From the NCBI RefSeq assembly GCF_015624485.1, contig NZ_CP061378.1:5518001-5582000 (forward strand): a DNA stretch of 64,000 nt, given 5' to 3'. This DNA is from Bradyrhizobium genosp. L. Its GTDB lineage: Bacteria; Pseudomonadota; Alphaproteobacteria; Rhizobiales; Xanthobacteraceae. The translations under genes and the position numbers were made by a program. A model generated the notes under the pieces. That model did no database searches, was not told the DNA's origin, and saw nothing but the letters and a program-made list of their open reading frames with translations. Each line of letters starts with the position of its first letter. The first letter of the stretch is position 1. Below, in pieces: positions 8,315-18,981 of the stretch.

Positions 8315-11300
8315 CTAATTCTGCATCGCCGGGCGCGGCGGCGGGTTGGCGACCTGGGGCGTCAGCGACAATGGCGGCCGCGGCTTCGGCCTGACTGCCG
8401 CTCCGGGCGCCGGCTTGACCTCGATCGGCGGCGGCAATGGCGCGACCTGCGGCTGTCCCACCAGCGGCGCGGACGGAGCGGCGGCGGGTGCGGTGGCAAC
8501 CGGCGGGACGATCGGCGGACGCGGTGCCACGACCTTCGGCTTGGGCGGTGGACGGCGCGGCAGCGGCACATCCGACGGCAACGCCGCCGAATTCGGCGGC
8601 TCGGGCACCGGCGCCGCGGGAGCGGATGGCGGTATGGCTGCCGGCGTTGGCTCTGGCGGCGGCGCCGGCTCGCCGCGCTCGATGGCATCGAGCCGCTTGG
8701 TCTCGCGATCGATCGCACGCACGGCAAGCCACGACGACAACGCCGCGATATCGATGCTGCGTGTCAAGCCGTCAGGCGTGCCCACCGCGAGCAACTGGAT
8801 TTCCGGGCGGCTGCTGGCGGTGCCGACCGAGGTCGACGCCAGCGCAGCGCGAATGTCGGCCTGATCGTCGGGAATGTCGTAACCGCCGGAAACGACGGCG
8901 TTGGCGCCATTGGCGGCGAGCGTGGTGGCGCCGACGCGGATGCGGCCGTCGCGGATGTTGAAGGGAATTTGCGCCGAAGGGATCGACAGTGCGCCGGCCG
9001 CGAGCACCGGCTCGACAATCTGCTTCAACCGCACGTCGTCCGTCGCCTGGCCGGAATCGCTGGCACGGATCGCGACCTCGAACGCGCGCGGATCGAGGCC
9101 CGGAAGATTGATCGCCTCCAGCGTCACGGTGCCGCTGCCGGACAAGGCTCCCATCAGTGCCGAGGCGCTGCGGCCCTGCGTCAGCAACGTCATCTGCATC
9201 GCGGCGCGGCTCTTCGGCATCGCGAGGCCGCGATAGCGCAACGCCGCGCCGTCGACGCCCGACAGTTGCACATTGGCGTTGAGCGCAAGCCCGTTGACGC
9301 CCTGCCGCGCGTCGATACTGGCGCTCGCCTCGCCGCCGCCGATCTTGCCCTTGATGCCGTCGAAGGTCAGCGACTGCCCGTCGGATTTGACGGCGCCGCT
9401 GACCGGCTGCAACTCGGCGCCGCCCGGCAAGGTGCCGCGCAGCGCCTCGAACGTGACCTTGCCGCGCCAGCCGCCGCCGGTCAGCCCCGCCCCCAACGGC
9501 TCCGTCACGGCGTGACCCACAGCGCCGATCGCGGTCGCAAAGATCGGCGCCAGCGTGATCTGGTCGAGGCCGATCTCGCCCTCGATCGTCTTTTGATCGG
9601 CAAGCGTCAGCGCCAAATGACCGCGCAGCCGCGAGCCGGCGACGACGCTGTCGAGATCGTCGAACGCAAGCCTGCCTCCCGCGAGCGTCAGCCGCGATGA
9701 CAGGCGGATGCTTGCGGCCGGATCGGATGCTTTCAGGTTCATCAGCGGACTGATGTCTGCGCTGCGGACGCGCAGGCTGATGCTCGATTTGGCGTCCTTC
9801 GCCCACGGCTCCGCGGTCCCTTCGGCATCGGCATCGAGCCCGGCGCCCCAGAGCTTTGCCTTCACCCGCAACGGTGCGCGCCAGGCGCCACTCACCGTGC
9901 CGTCGAGTTGCACCGGGCCGCTACCTGCCGCGACCATGCGGTCGAGCCCAAGCAGCGCCAGCAGGGCGTTACCGTCGCCGGCAGAAAACTTTGCGTCGGC
10001 CGTCATGTCGCTGCGGCCAAGCGCGTCGAGATCCAATGCGCGGATCGCGGCGAGTTGCGGCGCCGCCGAGATTACGGTGTTGCCCTTGACCTGCGGCATG
10101 TCGAGATCGACGGTCGCGCGCGCACTGGCGCGATCAGCCGCCTTGCCCTTGCCGAGATCGAGCGCAAGCTTGCTGCGGATAGGCCCGGAGTCCGCGCGCA
10201 ACGCACCGAGACGTGCGGCGAGCGACGGCGCGAACGGCTGAATGATCGCAGTCAGCCGGCCAAGCGACGCGGCCGTGGCGTCGATCGCCAGTTTGCCGGT
10301 CGAATTGGCGCGATCGAAATTGCCGCTGCCTTCCAGCGTGACATTGTCGGGCCGGCCGATCTTGACGCGCTCGAGCACGATCGCCTTCGGGCTGTAGGCG
10401 AGCTTCGCCTGCAGCGGCCGCAACTCCTGGCCGTTGGAGATCGCGCGCCCGACATCGAGCGACAGCTGCGCCTCGTCGGGCCATTCGGCCTGCGGCCCGG
10501 CCAGCGAACGGACGAACGCCGTGGTCGCGTCGAGGTCGAGCTGCTCTGCCTTCAATTGCGCCTCGACCCTGGACCCGTTGCTGGCCTCTCGATGCGAAAC
10601 CGCGACACGGCCCTCGACCGTGCCGCCCTCGACCTCCGCCTTCATGGCTTCGATGGCGAAGCCGGCCGGCGACACGGTGACGTCACCGCGCAGCCGCAGC
10701 GGCTTCTGGCTGCGATAAGCGGCATCGCTCCGGCCCTGCAGCCAGCTCATCAGCGCATCCGGCTCGGTCGATTCGATATTGAGCGCGGTCTTGAAGCTGT
10801 TCGCCGCCGTGCCGAATGCACTGGCGCCGCTCATCGACACCCGGGTCGATCCCGGTGCGCGGAACTCCAGCTGTCGCACCGTCCAGGATTTCGTGTCGGA
10901 ATGCAGCTGGGCCGAGATGTCCTGCAAAGGACGGCCACCGAGCATGATCTGCTCCGAGGCCAGCTCGATGTCGGCGGGAAGCGGGATCTGCGGCAGGCCC
11001 GCCAGTAAACCGCGCAACGCCGGCACCACGCGGGCCGGCTCGACCGCGCCGTCACTGCCATCCTTGTTGCCGTCTTTGGCGGCAAATTTGTCGGCATCGA
11101 GCTGCCGTGCCGAGAGTGAGGCGCGCAACAGCGGCGACGCGCCGAACCGGAGATCGCCATTGCCGGCGAGCTTCAGCGCGCGATCCTCGGCTCCATAGCT
11201 CATTTCGACCTGGTCGAGCCGCGCCGCGGCATTGTCGCTCTTCACCTTGGCCGCGATCCGCCACGGCGGCGCATCGCTGCCGCCGCGCTGGCCCGGCGTG

Positions 11301-12019
11301 CCGGCCAGCACCACGGCGCCCTCGAATCGCGGCGTGCGCGCCTCGAAGGAGAGGACGCCGTCGAGATCGACCGATAGCGGCCGCTGGCCGGGATCGATGC
11401 TCAGATGCACGCGGGTGCCGTTGCCGTCGGCGCCCTGCCCCGACGAGATTCGAAACGGATAGCGGTTGCCACCAAACATGAAATTGCCGTCACCGCGGAC
11501 CGCCCCGGCGAGCGAGCGGACGTCGCCGCTGAAAGCAATGTCGTTCAGCTCGAGCGTGCCGCGGCTCGCGGCATCATGCAGCGCGACGCGGCCGGTGAGA
11601 TTGAGGCGGTCAATCGCCAGCGACGCCAGATTGAAGCTGCCGCTCGACGCCGGCCAGTCGATCCGACCCTTCGGATCGAGCCCGAGGTCGAGCGACGCGC
11701 CGTTGATCGTGAGCTCGGTTGCGCGCCACTCCCCGCGCATCAGCGAGCTCAGGCTGAACTCGACGTCGAGATTGGCGGCGCGGACCTTGCCGAGGTCGTT
11801 GGCGCCGCCGACGGTGACGGTTTTCAGCCTGAGTGACGGCGCCGGCAGCAGGCGTGCGTCCATGTCGCCGGCGACGCGGACCTGCGCGCCGAGGATCTTG
11901 GTCGCCTCCGCCTCGAACTGCGGCCTGAACTGGTTCCAGTCGACGAAATACGGGCCAACCAGCGCGGCGACCAGTGCAAGGATGAAAGCGATTGCCAGGC
12001 CGAGCAGCGTCGTCTGCAC
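8315..12019 (-). CDS. AsmA family envelope protein
   Basis: Large AsmA-like protein, 1234 residues. An N-terminal membrane anchor (QTTLLGLAIAFILALVAALVG) is followed by the AsmA signature DWNQFRPQFEAEATKILG and a long beta-rich body; an AsmA_2-type C-terminal region ends in a proline/alanine-rich tail. AsmA-like proteins are thought to bridge inner and outer membranes and move lipids. The GTG at 12019 is chosen because it follows AGGAGA by six bases and the protein then starts at the membrane anchor; the in-frame upstream extension to 12136 has no such support. Monocistronic by position. Confidence 0.88.
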   Translation of the reverse strand: MQTTLLGLAIAFILALVAALVGPYFVDWNQFRPQFEAEATKILGAQVRVAGDMDARLLPAPSLRLKTVTVGGANDLGKVRAANLDVEFSLSSLMRGEWRATELTINGASLDLGLDPKGRIDWPASSGSFNLASLAIDRLNLTGRVALHDAASRGTLELNDIAFSGDVRSLAGAVRGDGNFMFGGNRYPFRISSGQGADGNGTRVHLSIDPGQRPLSVDLDGVLSFEARTPRFEGAVVLAGTPGQRGGSDAPPWRIAAKVKSDNAAARLDQVEMSYGAEDRALKLAGNGDLRFGASPLLRASLSARQLDADKFAAKDGNKDGSDGAVEPARVVPALRGLLAGLPQIPLPADIELASEQIMLGGRPLQDISAQLHSDTKSWTVRQLEFRAPGSTRVSMSGASAFGTAANSFKTALNIESTEPDALMSWLQGRSDAAYRSQKPLRLRGDVTVSPAGFAIEAMKAEVEGGTVEGRVAVSHREASNGSRVEAQLKAEQLDLDATTAFVRSLAGPQAEWPDEAQLSLDVGRAISNGQELRPLQAKLAYSPKAIVLERVKIGRPDNVTLEGSGNFDRANSTGKLAIDATAASLGRLTAIIQPFAPSLAARLGALRADSGPIRSKLALDLGKGKAADRASARATVDLDMPQVKGNTVISAAPQLAAIRALDLDALGRSDMTADAKFSAGDGNALLALLGLDRMVAAGSGPVQLDGTVSGAWRAPLRVKAKLWGAGLDADAEGTAEPWAKDAKSSISLRVRSADISPLMNLKASDPAASIRLSSRLTLAGGRLAFDDLDSVVAGSRLRGHLALTLADQKTIEGEIGLDQITLAPIFATAIGAVGHAVTEPLGAGLTGGGWRGKVTFEALRGTLPGGAELQPVSGAVKSDGQSLTFDGIKGKIGGGEASASIDARQGVNGLALNANVQLSGVDGAALRYRGLAMPKSRAAMQMTLLTQGRSASALMGALSGSGTVTLEAINLPGLDPRAFEVAIRASDSGQATDDVRLKQIVEPVLAAGALSIPSAQIPFNIRDGRIRVGATTLAANGANAVVSGGYDIPDDQADIRAALASTSVGTASSRPEIQLLAVGTPDGLTRSIDIAALSSWLAVRAIDRETKRLDAIERGEPAPPPEPTPAAIPPSAPAAPVPEPPNSAALPSDVPLPRRPPPKPKVVAPRPPIVPPVATAPAAAPSAPLVGQPQVAPLPPPIEVKPAPGAAVRPKPRPPLSLTPQVANPPPRPAMQN

Positions 12020-12216
12020 GGTGTCTCCTTTGAGCCCGCTCCGCGGCAGCCTGGCCATGCTAAATGCATGGCCGAACTCTTGGCAAACCCTTGGCCGGAG
12101 CAGCTCAATATATAGAGACAAGTATGGCGAAGTCACAGCGACTTTGCCGCTGCGACCTCAGGGATGGACCGAAGTTTCCCGCCTCGGGCTGCGCGCGCCG
12201 GCGATCTGCCGGCCGA

Positions 12217-13449
12217 TCACCAGCTCGCCGGCAGCCGCTTCAGTCCGCGCAATACGAAGGTCGGCCGCCACTCCGGATTTTCCGCGTCATCGAGCCGCAG
12301 ATCCGGGATCCGGCGCAGCAGGGTCGCGATGGCGATTTCGGCCTCGATCCGCGCCAGCTGGGCGCCGAGGCAGAAATGGATGCCGCCGCCGAACGACAGC
12401 GGCTTGACGTTGGGCCGCCGGATGTCGAGCCTTTCGGGGTGGTCGGGATAGACCGCGGAATCGTGATTGGCGGAGCCGAGCAGGCACAGCACGCCCTCGC
12501 CCTTCGGGATGCGCTTGCCGCCGAGGTCCTCGATATCTTCGAGCGCGACGCGGCCGGTGAGCTGCACCGAGGAATCGTAGCGCAGGAATTCCTCGATCGC
12601 GTTGGTGATCAGGCTGGGATCGGCCTTGAGCAGCGCGAGCTGGTCCGGATTGCGGAACAGCGCGAGCAGGCCGTTGCCGATCAGGTTGACCGTCGTCTCG
12701 TGGCCGGCGCCGAACAGCAGGATGATGTTGGCGGTGAGCTCCTCATTGGTGAGCTTCTGGCCGTCCTCCTCGGCCTGCACCAGCTGCGTGGTGAGGTCGT
12801 CGCCGGGCTGCTTGCGGCGGAGCTCGAACAGCTGGTGGAAATACATCGCCGCCATCACGTTGCCGGCGTTGGCCTGCTTGATCTCGTCGGGCGACATCGG
12901 CACCGGATCGAGCAGCCGCCCGCCGTCGCGGGAGCCATTGTAAAAAGCCTCGCGATGCTCCTCGGGGATTCCGAGCATGTCGCAGATGATCGTGACCGGC
13001 AGGCGGAAGGCAAAATCCTCGATCAGGTCCATCTTGCCCTGCGGGATGATGCGGTCGAGCGTCTGGTCGACGATGGCCTGGATGCGCGGGCGCATGTCCT
13101 CGACCCGGCGCGCCGTGAAGGCCTTGACCACGAGGCCGCGCAGACGGGTGTGGTCGGGCGGATCCTGTTGCAGCATCCAGTGGCTCATGCTGCGGAATGC
13201 CGGCTCCTCCATGATGTTGGGTCCGTAGCGGCGGACGGTGCGCTCGACAAAGTCCTTGCCGAAGCGCTTGTCGCGCAGCACGAGGCTGACCTCGGCGTGA
13301 CGGCTGGCGACATAGGCACCGTGCGCATTGAGGTGCATCGGGTCCATCGTGCGCAACCGCTCATAATAGGGATAGGGGTTGCGAATGAATTCCGGAGCCA
13401 GCGGATTGAAAAGCGGCTCACTGCTCGTCGACTGAACGTGCTCGTTCAT
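12217..13449 (-). CDS. Cytochrome P450 monooxygenase
   Basis: Soluble bacterial class I P450, 410 residues. Seen: the I-helix oxygen-binding motif LFGAGHETT, the K-helix E-x-x-R (EFLR), and the heme-thiolate loop FGGGIHFCLGAQLAR with Cys360 as heme ligand. The CYP family is not clear from the sequence; substrate unknown. No ferredoxin or reductase gene is adjacent, so electrons must come from elsewhere. It is divergent from a TetR regulator, with a perfect 36-bp inverted repeat in the shared promoter region, which suggests TetR control. Confidence 0.95.
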   Translation of the reverse strand: MNEHVQSTSSEPLFNPLAPEFIRNPYPYYERLRTMDPMHLNAHGAYVASRHAEVSLVLRDKRFGKDFVERTVRRYGPNIMEEPAFRSMSHWMLQQDPPDHTRLRGLVVKAFTARRVEDMRPRIQAIVDQTLDRIIPQGKMDLIEDFAFRLPVTIICDMLGIPEEHREAFYNGSRDGGRLLDPVPMSPDEIKQANAGNVMAAMYFHQLFELRRKQPGDDLTTQLVQAEEDGQKLTNEELTANIILLFGAGHETTVNLIGNGLLALFRNPDQLALLKADPSLITNAIEEFLRYDSSVQLTGRVALEDIEDLGGKRIPKGEGVLCLLGSANHDSAVYPDHPERLDIRRPNVKPLSFGGGIHFCLGAQLARIEAEIAIATLLRRIPDLRLDDAENPEWRPTFVLRGLKRLPASW

Positions 13450-13552
13450 GGTGACCTCGTTCGCTCGCGGCGCCGGTGCTCTGCACTCTGGCGCGCCTTG
13501 GTGTCATCCTCGGGGCCGGACGGCGAAGGTCCGGAGATTCTTGGTTTCGTGC

Positions 13553-13588
13553 AATGCAACTCGATACACTCTTGTATCGAGTTGCATT
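13553..13588. promoter_or_regulatory. 36-bp perfect inverted repeat, likely TetR operator
   Basis: Two 16-bp perfectly complementary arms (AATGCAACTCGATACA and TGTATCGAGTTGCATT) around CTCT, in the gap between the divergent P450 and TetR genes. It ends 18 bases before the tetR start codon and lies about 100 bases upstream of the P450 start. Position, symmetry and the neighbouring TetR gene suggest an autoregulatory operator that also controls the P450. A cruciform or terminator role is less likely because both flanking genes point away. Confidence 0.75.
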
Positions 13589-13606
13589 CTGCCCTAAACT
13601 GCGCCG

Positions 13607-14218
13607 ATGTCAAGGGTGAGAACCAGACCGACACGGGACGACACCCGTGAGAAGCTGTTCGAGGCGGCGGCGCTGGTGTTCGAGGAACAGGGCATCAACG
13701 GCGCCAGCATCGAGGCGATCGCCGCTGCGGCCGGCTTTACGCGCGGCGCCTTCTATTCGAACTTCAAGAGCAAGGACGAGCTGATCTTCGCGATGCTCGA
13801 GGATCACGTCGAGCAATCGATCCGCCGCAATCTCGATCTGCTCGCCAGGCACAGCAACCTGCCCGATTTCCTCGAGGCGCTGCGGACCATGGATCGTTCC
13901 AGGCAGGATCCACTCGGCCGCTCGCCGCTGCTGCACATGGAGATGATCCTGTTCGTGGCGCGCGCCGAAAAGCGCCGACCCGAATTGGCAAAGCGCCTGC
14001 GCGCGCGGCGCAAGCTGATCGCGGATATCGTCACGACGACGCAGAAGAACGCCGGGCGCAACGGCAAGCTCAACCCGGACTGGACCGGCGCGATCGTGCT
14101 GGCGCTGGAAGACGGTTTCCGCCTGCACCGCCTGATCGATCCGGAGACCACACCGGCGGACAGCTGCCTGCGTGCGATCACCGATTTGCAGCGCGCGATC
14201 GGCGTTTCCGCCGGCTGA
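13607..14218 (+). CDS. TetR/AcrR family transcriptional regulator
   Basis: 203-residue TetR-type repressor. The N-terminal helix-turn-helix is clear: TREKLFEAAALVFEEQGINGASIEAIAAAAGFTRGAFYSNFKSKDEL (split here only by position, residues 12-58), including the G-F-T-R-G-A-F-Y-S-N-F recognition segment. The C-terminal ligand domain is not family-specific. The ATG at 13607 lies just after the 36-bp palindrome. It probably controls itself and the divergent P450; the inducer may be the P450 substrate. Its stop directly abuts the stop of the convergent MFS gene, with no bases between. Confidence 0.92.
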   Translation: MSRVRTRPTRDDTREKLFEAAALVFEEQGINGASIEAIAAAAGFTRGAFYSNFKSKDELIFAMLEDHVEQSIRRNLDLLARHSNLPDFLEALRTMDRSRQDPLGRSPLLHMEMILFVARAEKRRPELAKRLRARRKLIADIVTTTQKNAGRNGKLNPDWTGAIVLALEDGFRLHRLIDPETTPADSCLRAITDLQRAIGVSAG

Positions 14219-15517
14219 TCAGGCGCGCGCCGCGATCTTGTGCATCTGGCCTGCGACGGCGCGGACCTTGCCCGGCGAGGCCTGCCAGATCGCGAACGCC
14301 GACAGCAGGCTGACCGCGATGCCGACCAGGAACGCGCTGGTGTAGCTGCCCGACAGATCGTAAAGCTGCCCCGTCACCCACGGCCCGGCGGCGCCGCCGG
14401 CGAGCGCGGCCAGCATCACGGTGCCGAAGATGCTGCCGTAATGCTTGCCCTGGAATATCTCCAGCACGACGGGCCCCATCACAGAGGTGAGACCGTAGCC
14501 GAGCGCGCCTTGCGTGAACACCATCAGATAGACCAGCGGCATCACCGGCCAGTATTTCAGCGCGGCCAGCGCCGCAAAGCAGATCACGAAGCCGAAGCAG
14601 GCGATCGCCCACACCCATTCGCGGCCGATCCGGTCGGACAGATGCCCGAGCGAGATCTGGCCGGGAATGCCGAGCAGGCTGACGACGCCGAGCGCCCAGA
14701 CGCCGACATTGGAGCTGAAGCCGATGTCGAGCAGGAATTTGGTCTGGTGCACCTGCACCGCGTACCAGATGTACAGCCCGCAGAAATAGCCGACCGCGAT
14801 CCACCAGAACCGCGCCGTGCGCAGCGCGCGCGGCAGCGTCCAGTCGGTGCCGGCCCACCCGGGATCGACGATGTTCGATGCCGGCCTTGCCGATGTCGCC
14901 GTCGGCGCGGCATCGCCGTCCGGCTGCAGCCCGATGTCCTCCGGCCGCTTGTGCAGCAGCAGGTTGATCGGCGCGAGCACGACCAGCACCATGAGCCCCA
15001 TCGCGGTGCAGGCGGTGCGCCAGCCGGTCTGCTCGATCATGTGCTGCACCCAGGGCAGCAGCGTCACCGAACCGATCCCGACGCCGGCAAAGGCAAGCCC
15101 GATCGCAAGCCCGCGGCTGCGGATGAACCAGTTCGGCACGAACAGCGATTGCCCGGAATAGCCGAGGCAGACGCTGCCCGAGCCGACCAGCACACCGATG
15201 GTCAGATAGAGGTGCCATGGCTGCGTCGTCAGCGGCGCCAGCAACAGCCCCGATCCCATCAAGAGGACGCCGAGCTCCATCACCGCGCGCGGACCGCGGC
15301 GGTCCATCAACCGCCCGATCAGCGGGCTCGCGATCGCCGACGCCACGAAGCCGAACGAGAACGCGCCGGCCGTGACGCCGCGCTCCCAGCCGAACTCGGT
15401 GATGATGGGCGGATAGAACAGCGAGAACGCGGTGCGCGCGTTGACGCCGATCGCCATGGTGACGAAGGTCACCGCGACGATGACCCAGCCGTAGAAGAAG
15501 GGAAGCCGCATCCTCAC
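14219..15517 (-). CDS. MFS transporter, oxalate/formate antiporter-like (monocarboxylate type)
   Basis: 432-residue major facilitator with 12 predicted membrane segments. The N-terminal half carries the MFS motif A-like loop PLIGRLMDRRGPRAVMELG between helices 2 and 3, and the C-terminal half has the equivalent LGHLSDRIGREW. Sequence style (FFYGWVIVAVTFVTMAIGV, then TAFSLFYPPIITEFGW) matches the OFA/monocarboxylate porter branch used by soil bacteria for organic acids. It lies in a run of nutrient-uptake genes but is 47 bases upstream-separated from the livF-like gene on the same strand, so operon membership is uncertain. Confidence 0.88.
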   Translation of the reverse strand: MRMRLPFFYGWVIVAVTFVTMAIGVNARTAFSLFYPPIITEFGWERGVTAGAFSFGFVASAIASPLIGRLMDRRGPRAVMELGVLLMGSGLLLAPLTTQPWHLYLTIGVLVGSGSVCLGYSGQSLFVPNWFIRSRGLAIGLAFAGVGIGSVTLLPWVQHMIEQTGWRTACTAMGLMVLVVLAPINLLLHKRPEDIGLQPDGDAAPTATSARPASNIVDPGWAGTDWTLPRALRTARFWWIAVGYFCGLYIWYAVQVHQTKFLLDIGFSSNVGVWALGVVSLLGIPGQISLGHLSDRIGREWVWAIACFGFVICFAALAALKYWPVMPLVYLMVFTQGALGYGLTSVMGPVVLEIFQGKHYGSIFGTVMLAALAGGAAGPWVTGQLYDLSGSYTSAFLVGIAVSLLSAFAIWQASPGKVRAVAGQMHKIAARA

Positions 15518-15563
15518 CTTGTGTCAGACCTCGCGCGCGCTGTCGATACGGCGTCCCACGGCT

Positions 15564-16290
<727 letters not shown>

Positions 16291-16310
<20 letters not shown>

Positions 16311-18093
16311 TGACCACCTCCTTATGGACGCGGATCTCCGCGGGCGTTCCCGCCGCCAGAATGCGGCCGAGATTGAGCACCGTGACCTGATGGCAGATGT
16401 CGAAGATCAAATCGGCGTGGTGCTCGACCAGCAGCACGCCGGTGCCGCGGCCGCACACCGCCTTGATCAGGGTCGCTAGCCGCGCGATCTCGTCATTGGA
16501 AAGCCCGGCCGCGGGCTCGTCGAGCAGCAGGAAATCTGGATCGAGCATCAGCGCGCGGGCGATCTCGATGAAGCGCAGTTCGCTGTGCTGGAGGCGGTCG
16601 GCGCGGACATCGGCAAGCCCTTCGAGGCCGACGACGCCGAGCAGCGCCCGCGCCTTGTCGGCCAGCATGCGCTCGTCGGCGCCGTTGCGCGGCAGCGCCA
16701 GCATCGCTTCGACAAAGCTCGCTTTGCCCTCGATCGCGCCGCCGATCATGACGTTCTGCAGCACCGACGCCTCGCCGATCACGCGCGGGGTCTGGAAGGT
16801 GCGCGCGATGCCGCTGGCGGCGCGCTTGACCGGCTGGCCCGCAGGCAGTGCCGCGTCGCCGAGCGTCATGGTGCCGGCCTTGGCGGCGTAGTAGCCGGAG
16901 ATCACGTTGAGCGTCGTGGTCTTGCCGCTGCCGTTCGGGCCGATCAGGCCGTGGATCTGGCCCGGCGCGACGTCGAGATCGAGGCCGTCAATCGCCTTCA
17001 CGTTGCCGAAGGAGAGCGCGATGCCGCGCAATTGTAGTGTCTTGCCGCCGTCGCGCCGGCGCACGATCTCGGCGAGCGCGGCCGGGCGCGGCACGATGGC
17101 GCGGTTGCTGGCGAGCGGACGGCGGTTGCGAAAATCGAGCAACGCCGCAATGCCGCCGGGCATCACCAGCACGATCAAGAGCAGCAGCACCGCGTAGAGG
17201 AAGGTCGACCATGACGCCAGCGGCGCGGCGATCTCCGGCAGGATCGTAAGGATGATGGTGCCGAGCATCGGCCCCAGGATCGAGCCGCGGCCGCCGATCA
17301 GGATCGCGATGAAGAACAGCACCGAGAGATCGAAGGTGAAGGCATCGGGCGTGATGTAGGTCTGCAACGTCGCGAACAATCCGCCGGCGATCGCCGCCAA
17401 CGCGCCGGCGAACAGGAAGATCGCGATCAGCATCTTGGGCTTGGAGATGCCGCTGGCTTCGGCCGCGACCTCGGCGTCGCGCACCGCGATCAGCGCGCGG
17501 CCGAACCGGCTCCGCGCGATGTTGGCGCTCATCCAGGTGGTGACGACCGCGAAGCCGACGCAGAGTCCATAGAAGCCCCATGGCGTGTTGAACGGCGCGG
17601 GGAATTCCGGACCTGATATGCCGATGCCGCCGCCGGTGACGCTCTGCCAGGCCAGCGCGATCTGGGTCACGATGGTCGCGAAACCGAGTGTCGACATCGC
17701 GAAATAGAAGGTGCGCAGCCGCAGCGCCGGCAGCCCGACGACGACCCCGAAGACCGCGCCGATCAGGCCCGCGACCGGCAGCGCGGCGAACACCGGGATC
17801 GCCGGCATCACATTGCCTGCGACCAGCACGCTGGTGGTGTAGGCGCCGAGCGTCAGCAGCGCGACATAGCCGATCGCAAGATGGCCGGCGAAACCGACCA
17901 CCAGATTAAGGCCGGAGACCAGCACCCAGTAGATCGCCGCACGGGTGCCGATCAGCACCCAATAGTCGTTGCTGACGAACGGCAGCAGGGTAGCCAGCAC
18001 CAGGATGCCGGCAAACGGCGCGATGTGCGGCAGCGCCGCGCGCCAGGCGCCGCTCTCGGTCCGGGGCGGGGTGGCGGTGACCGCGCTCATCAT
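16291..18093 (-). CDS. Fused LivM permease - LivG ATPase of a HAAT-type ABC importer
   Basis: 600-residue fusion. Residues about 20-330 are the LivM-type permease with eight to ten hydrophobic segments (GLNLVVGFAGHLAIGYVALL, LGGR-like loop IAILIGGRGSILGPMLG). Residues about 350-600 are LivG: Walker A GPNGSGKTT, Walker B FLLLDEPAAGLS and a degenerate signature LQHSELRFIEIARAL in place of LSGGQ. Such fusions are common in rhizobial Liv systems. The gene overlaps livH by ATGA and livF by 20 bases. Substrate may be amino acids, amides, urea or aromatic acids; not decidable here. Confidence 0.93.
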
Positions 18094-18959
18094 ACCCTCC
18101 GCGCGGTCGACATGCCGAACAGCCCCTGCGGTGCGGCGAGCAGCACCACGATGAACAGCGTGAACACCGCGACCGAGGAGAAGATGCCGCCGACCAGGAA
18201 GTTCGCCGCCTGCTGGAACAGGCCTAGCGCCAGCCCGCCGATGATGGCGCCGCGATTGTTGCCGAGGCCGCCGAGCGCGACCGGCACGAAGCCGTAGAAG
18301 TTCAGCAGCGCGCCATTGGCGAAGAAGGCGAGCAGCAGTTGCCCGCCGGAATAGCCGGCGATGCCGCCGACCACGCCGGCCAGCGCGTAGCTCGCGACGC
18401 GCAGATTGCGCTCGGGCAGGCCGAGCGCCCGCGCGGCGAAATTGTCCTCCGCGATGGCGAGAAAGGCGCGGCCGACCAGGGTGCGGCGATAGAGATTTTC
18501 GAGACCGAGGATGGTGATTGCGCAGGCTGCGACCGGCAGCCAGAATTTCTCGTCCAAGACGCCCTCACCTAGTCCGACGATCTGCGGGAATGCCTGCGGC
18601 TCGGTGCCCCATTTGATCGCAGTGACCTGCTGGATCATCAGCGCCACCGACAAGGTCGAGAGCACGTAGAGATGCTGGTCGAGGCTCTTGAGCACCGGCC
18701 GCACCGCGACGAATTCGGTGATGATCCCGATCATCGCGCAGCAGGCGAGCGTCAGCACGAAGCCGACAATGAGCGGCAGGCCGAGCTTCAGCGTGAACAG
18801 CGAACCGAACACGCCGCCCAGCATCGCGAGCTGGCCGGCGGTGAAGCTCATCACCCGCGAGGTCGAGAACATCGTGTTGTAGGTGACGCCGACCAGCGCG
18901 TAGATCGCGCCCGCCGCGAGACCGGATGCAAGAATCGACGTGAGCATCGAGGCGAGCAT
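18090..18959 (-). CDS. LivH-like ABC transporter permease
   Basis: Inner-membrane permease of the HAAT importer, 289 residues, about eight membrane segments. The N terminus LASGLAAGAIYALVGVTYNTMFSTS and the following AGQLAMLGG segment are typical LivH features, as is VALGGLGNNRGAIIGGLALG near residue 230. It starts 22 bases after the substrate-binding gene and overlaps the LivM-G fusion by four bases. Together with the fusion it forms the translocation channel. Confidence 0.92.
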   Translation of the reverse strand: MLASMLTSILASGLAAGAIYALVGVTYNTMFSTSRVMSFTAGQLAMLGGVFGSLFTLKLGLPLIVGFVLTLACCAMIGIITEFVAVRPVLKSLDQHLYVLSTLSVALMIQQVTAIKWGTEPQAFPQIVGLGEGVLDEKFWLPVAACAITILGLENLYRRTLVGRAFLAIAEDNFAARALGLPERNLRVASYALAGVVGGIAGYSGGQLLLAFFANGALLNFYGFVPVALGGLGNNRGAIIGGLALGLFQQAANFLVGGIFSSVAVFTLFIVVLLAAPQGLFGMSTARRV

Positions 18960-18981
18960 CGGCAGCGCCCTCGCCCGCGCC

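Noticed and set aside
8057..9700. Long plus-strand ORF opposite the AsmA gene
   Set aside because: Arg/Gly/His-rich shadow with no ribosome-binding site; the opposite strand encodes a coherent AsmA protein.
12064..13650. 528-codon plus-strand ORF opposite the P450
   Set aside because: Shadow of the P450 gene; the P450 has all its catalytic motifs.
14219..15517. Fusion or frameshift between TetR and MFS genes (stop codons abut)
   Set aside because: They are on opposite strands and both are complete; the zero-base gap is simply tight convergence.
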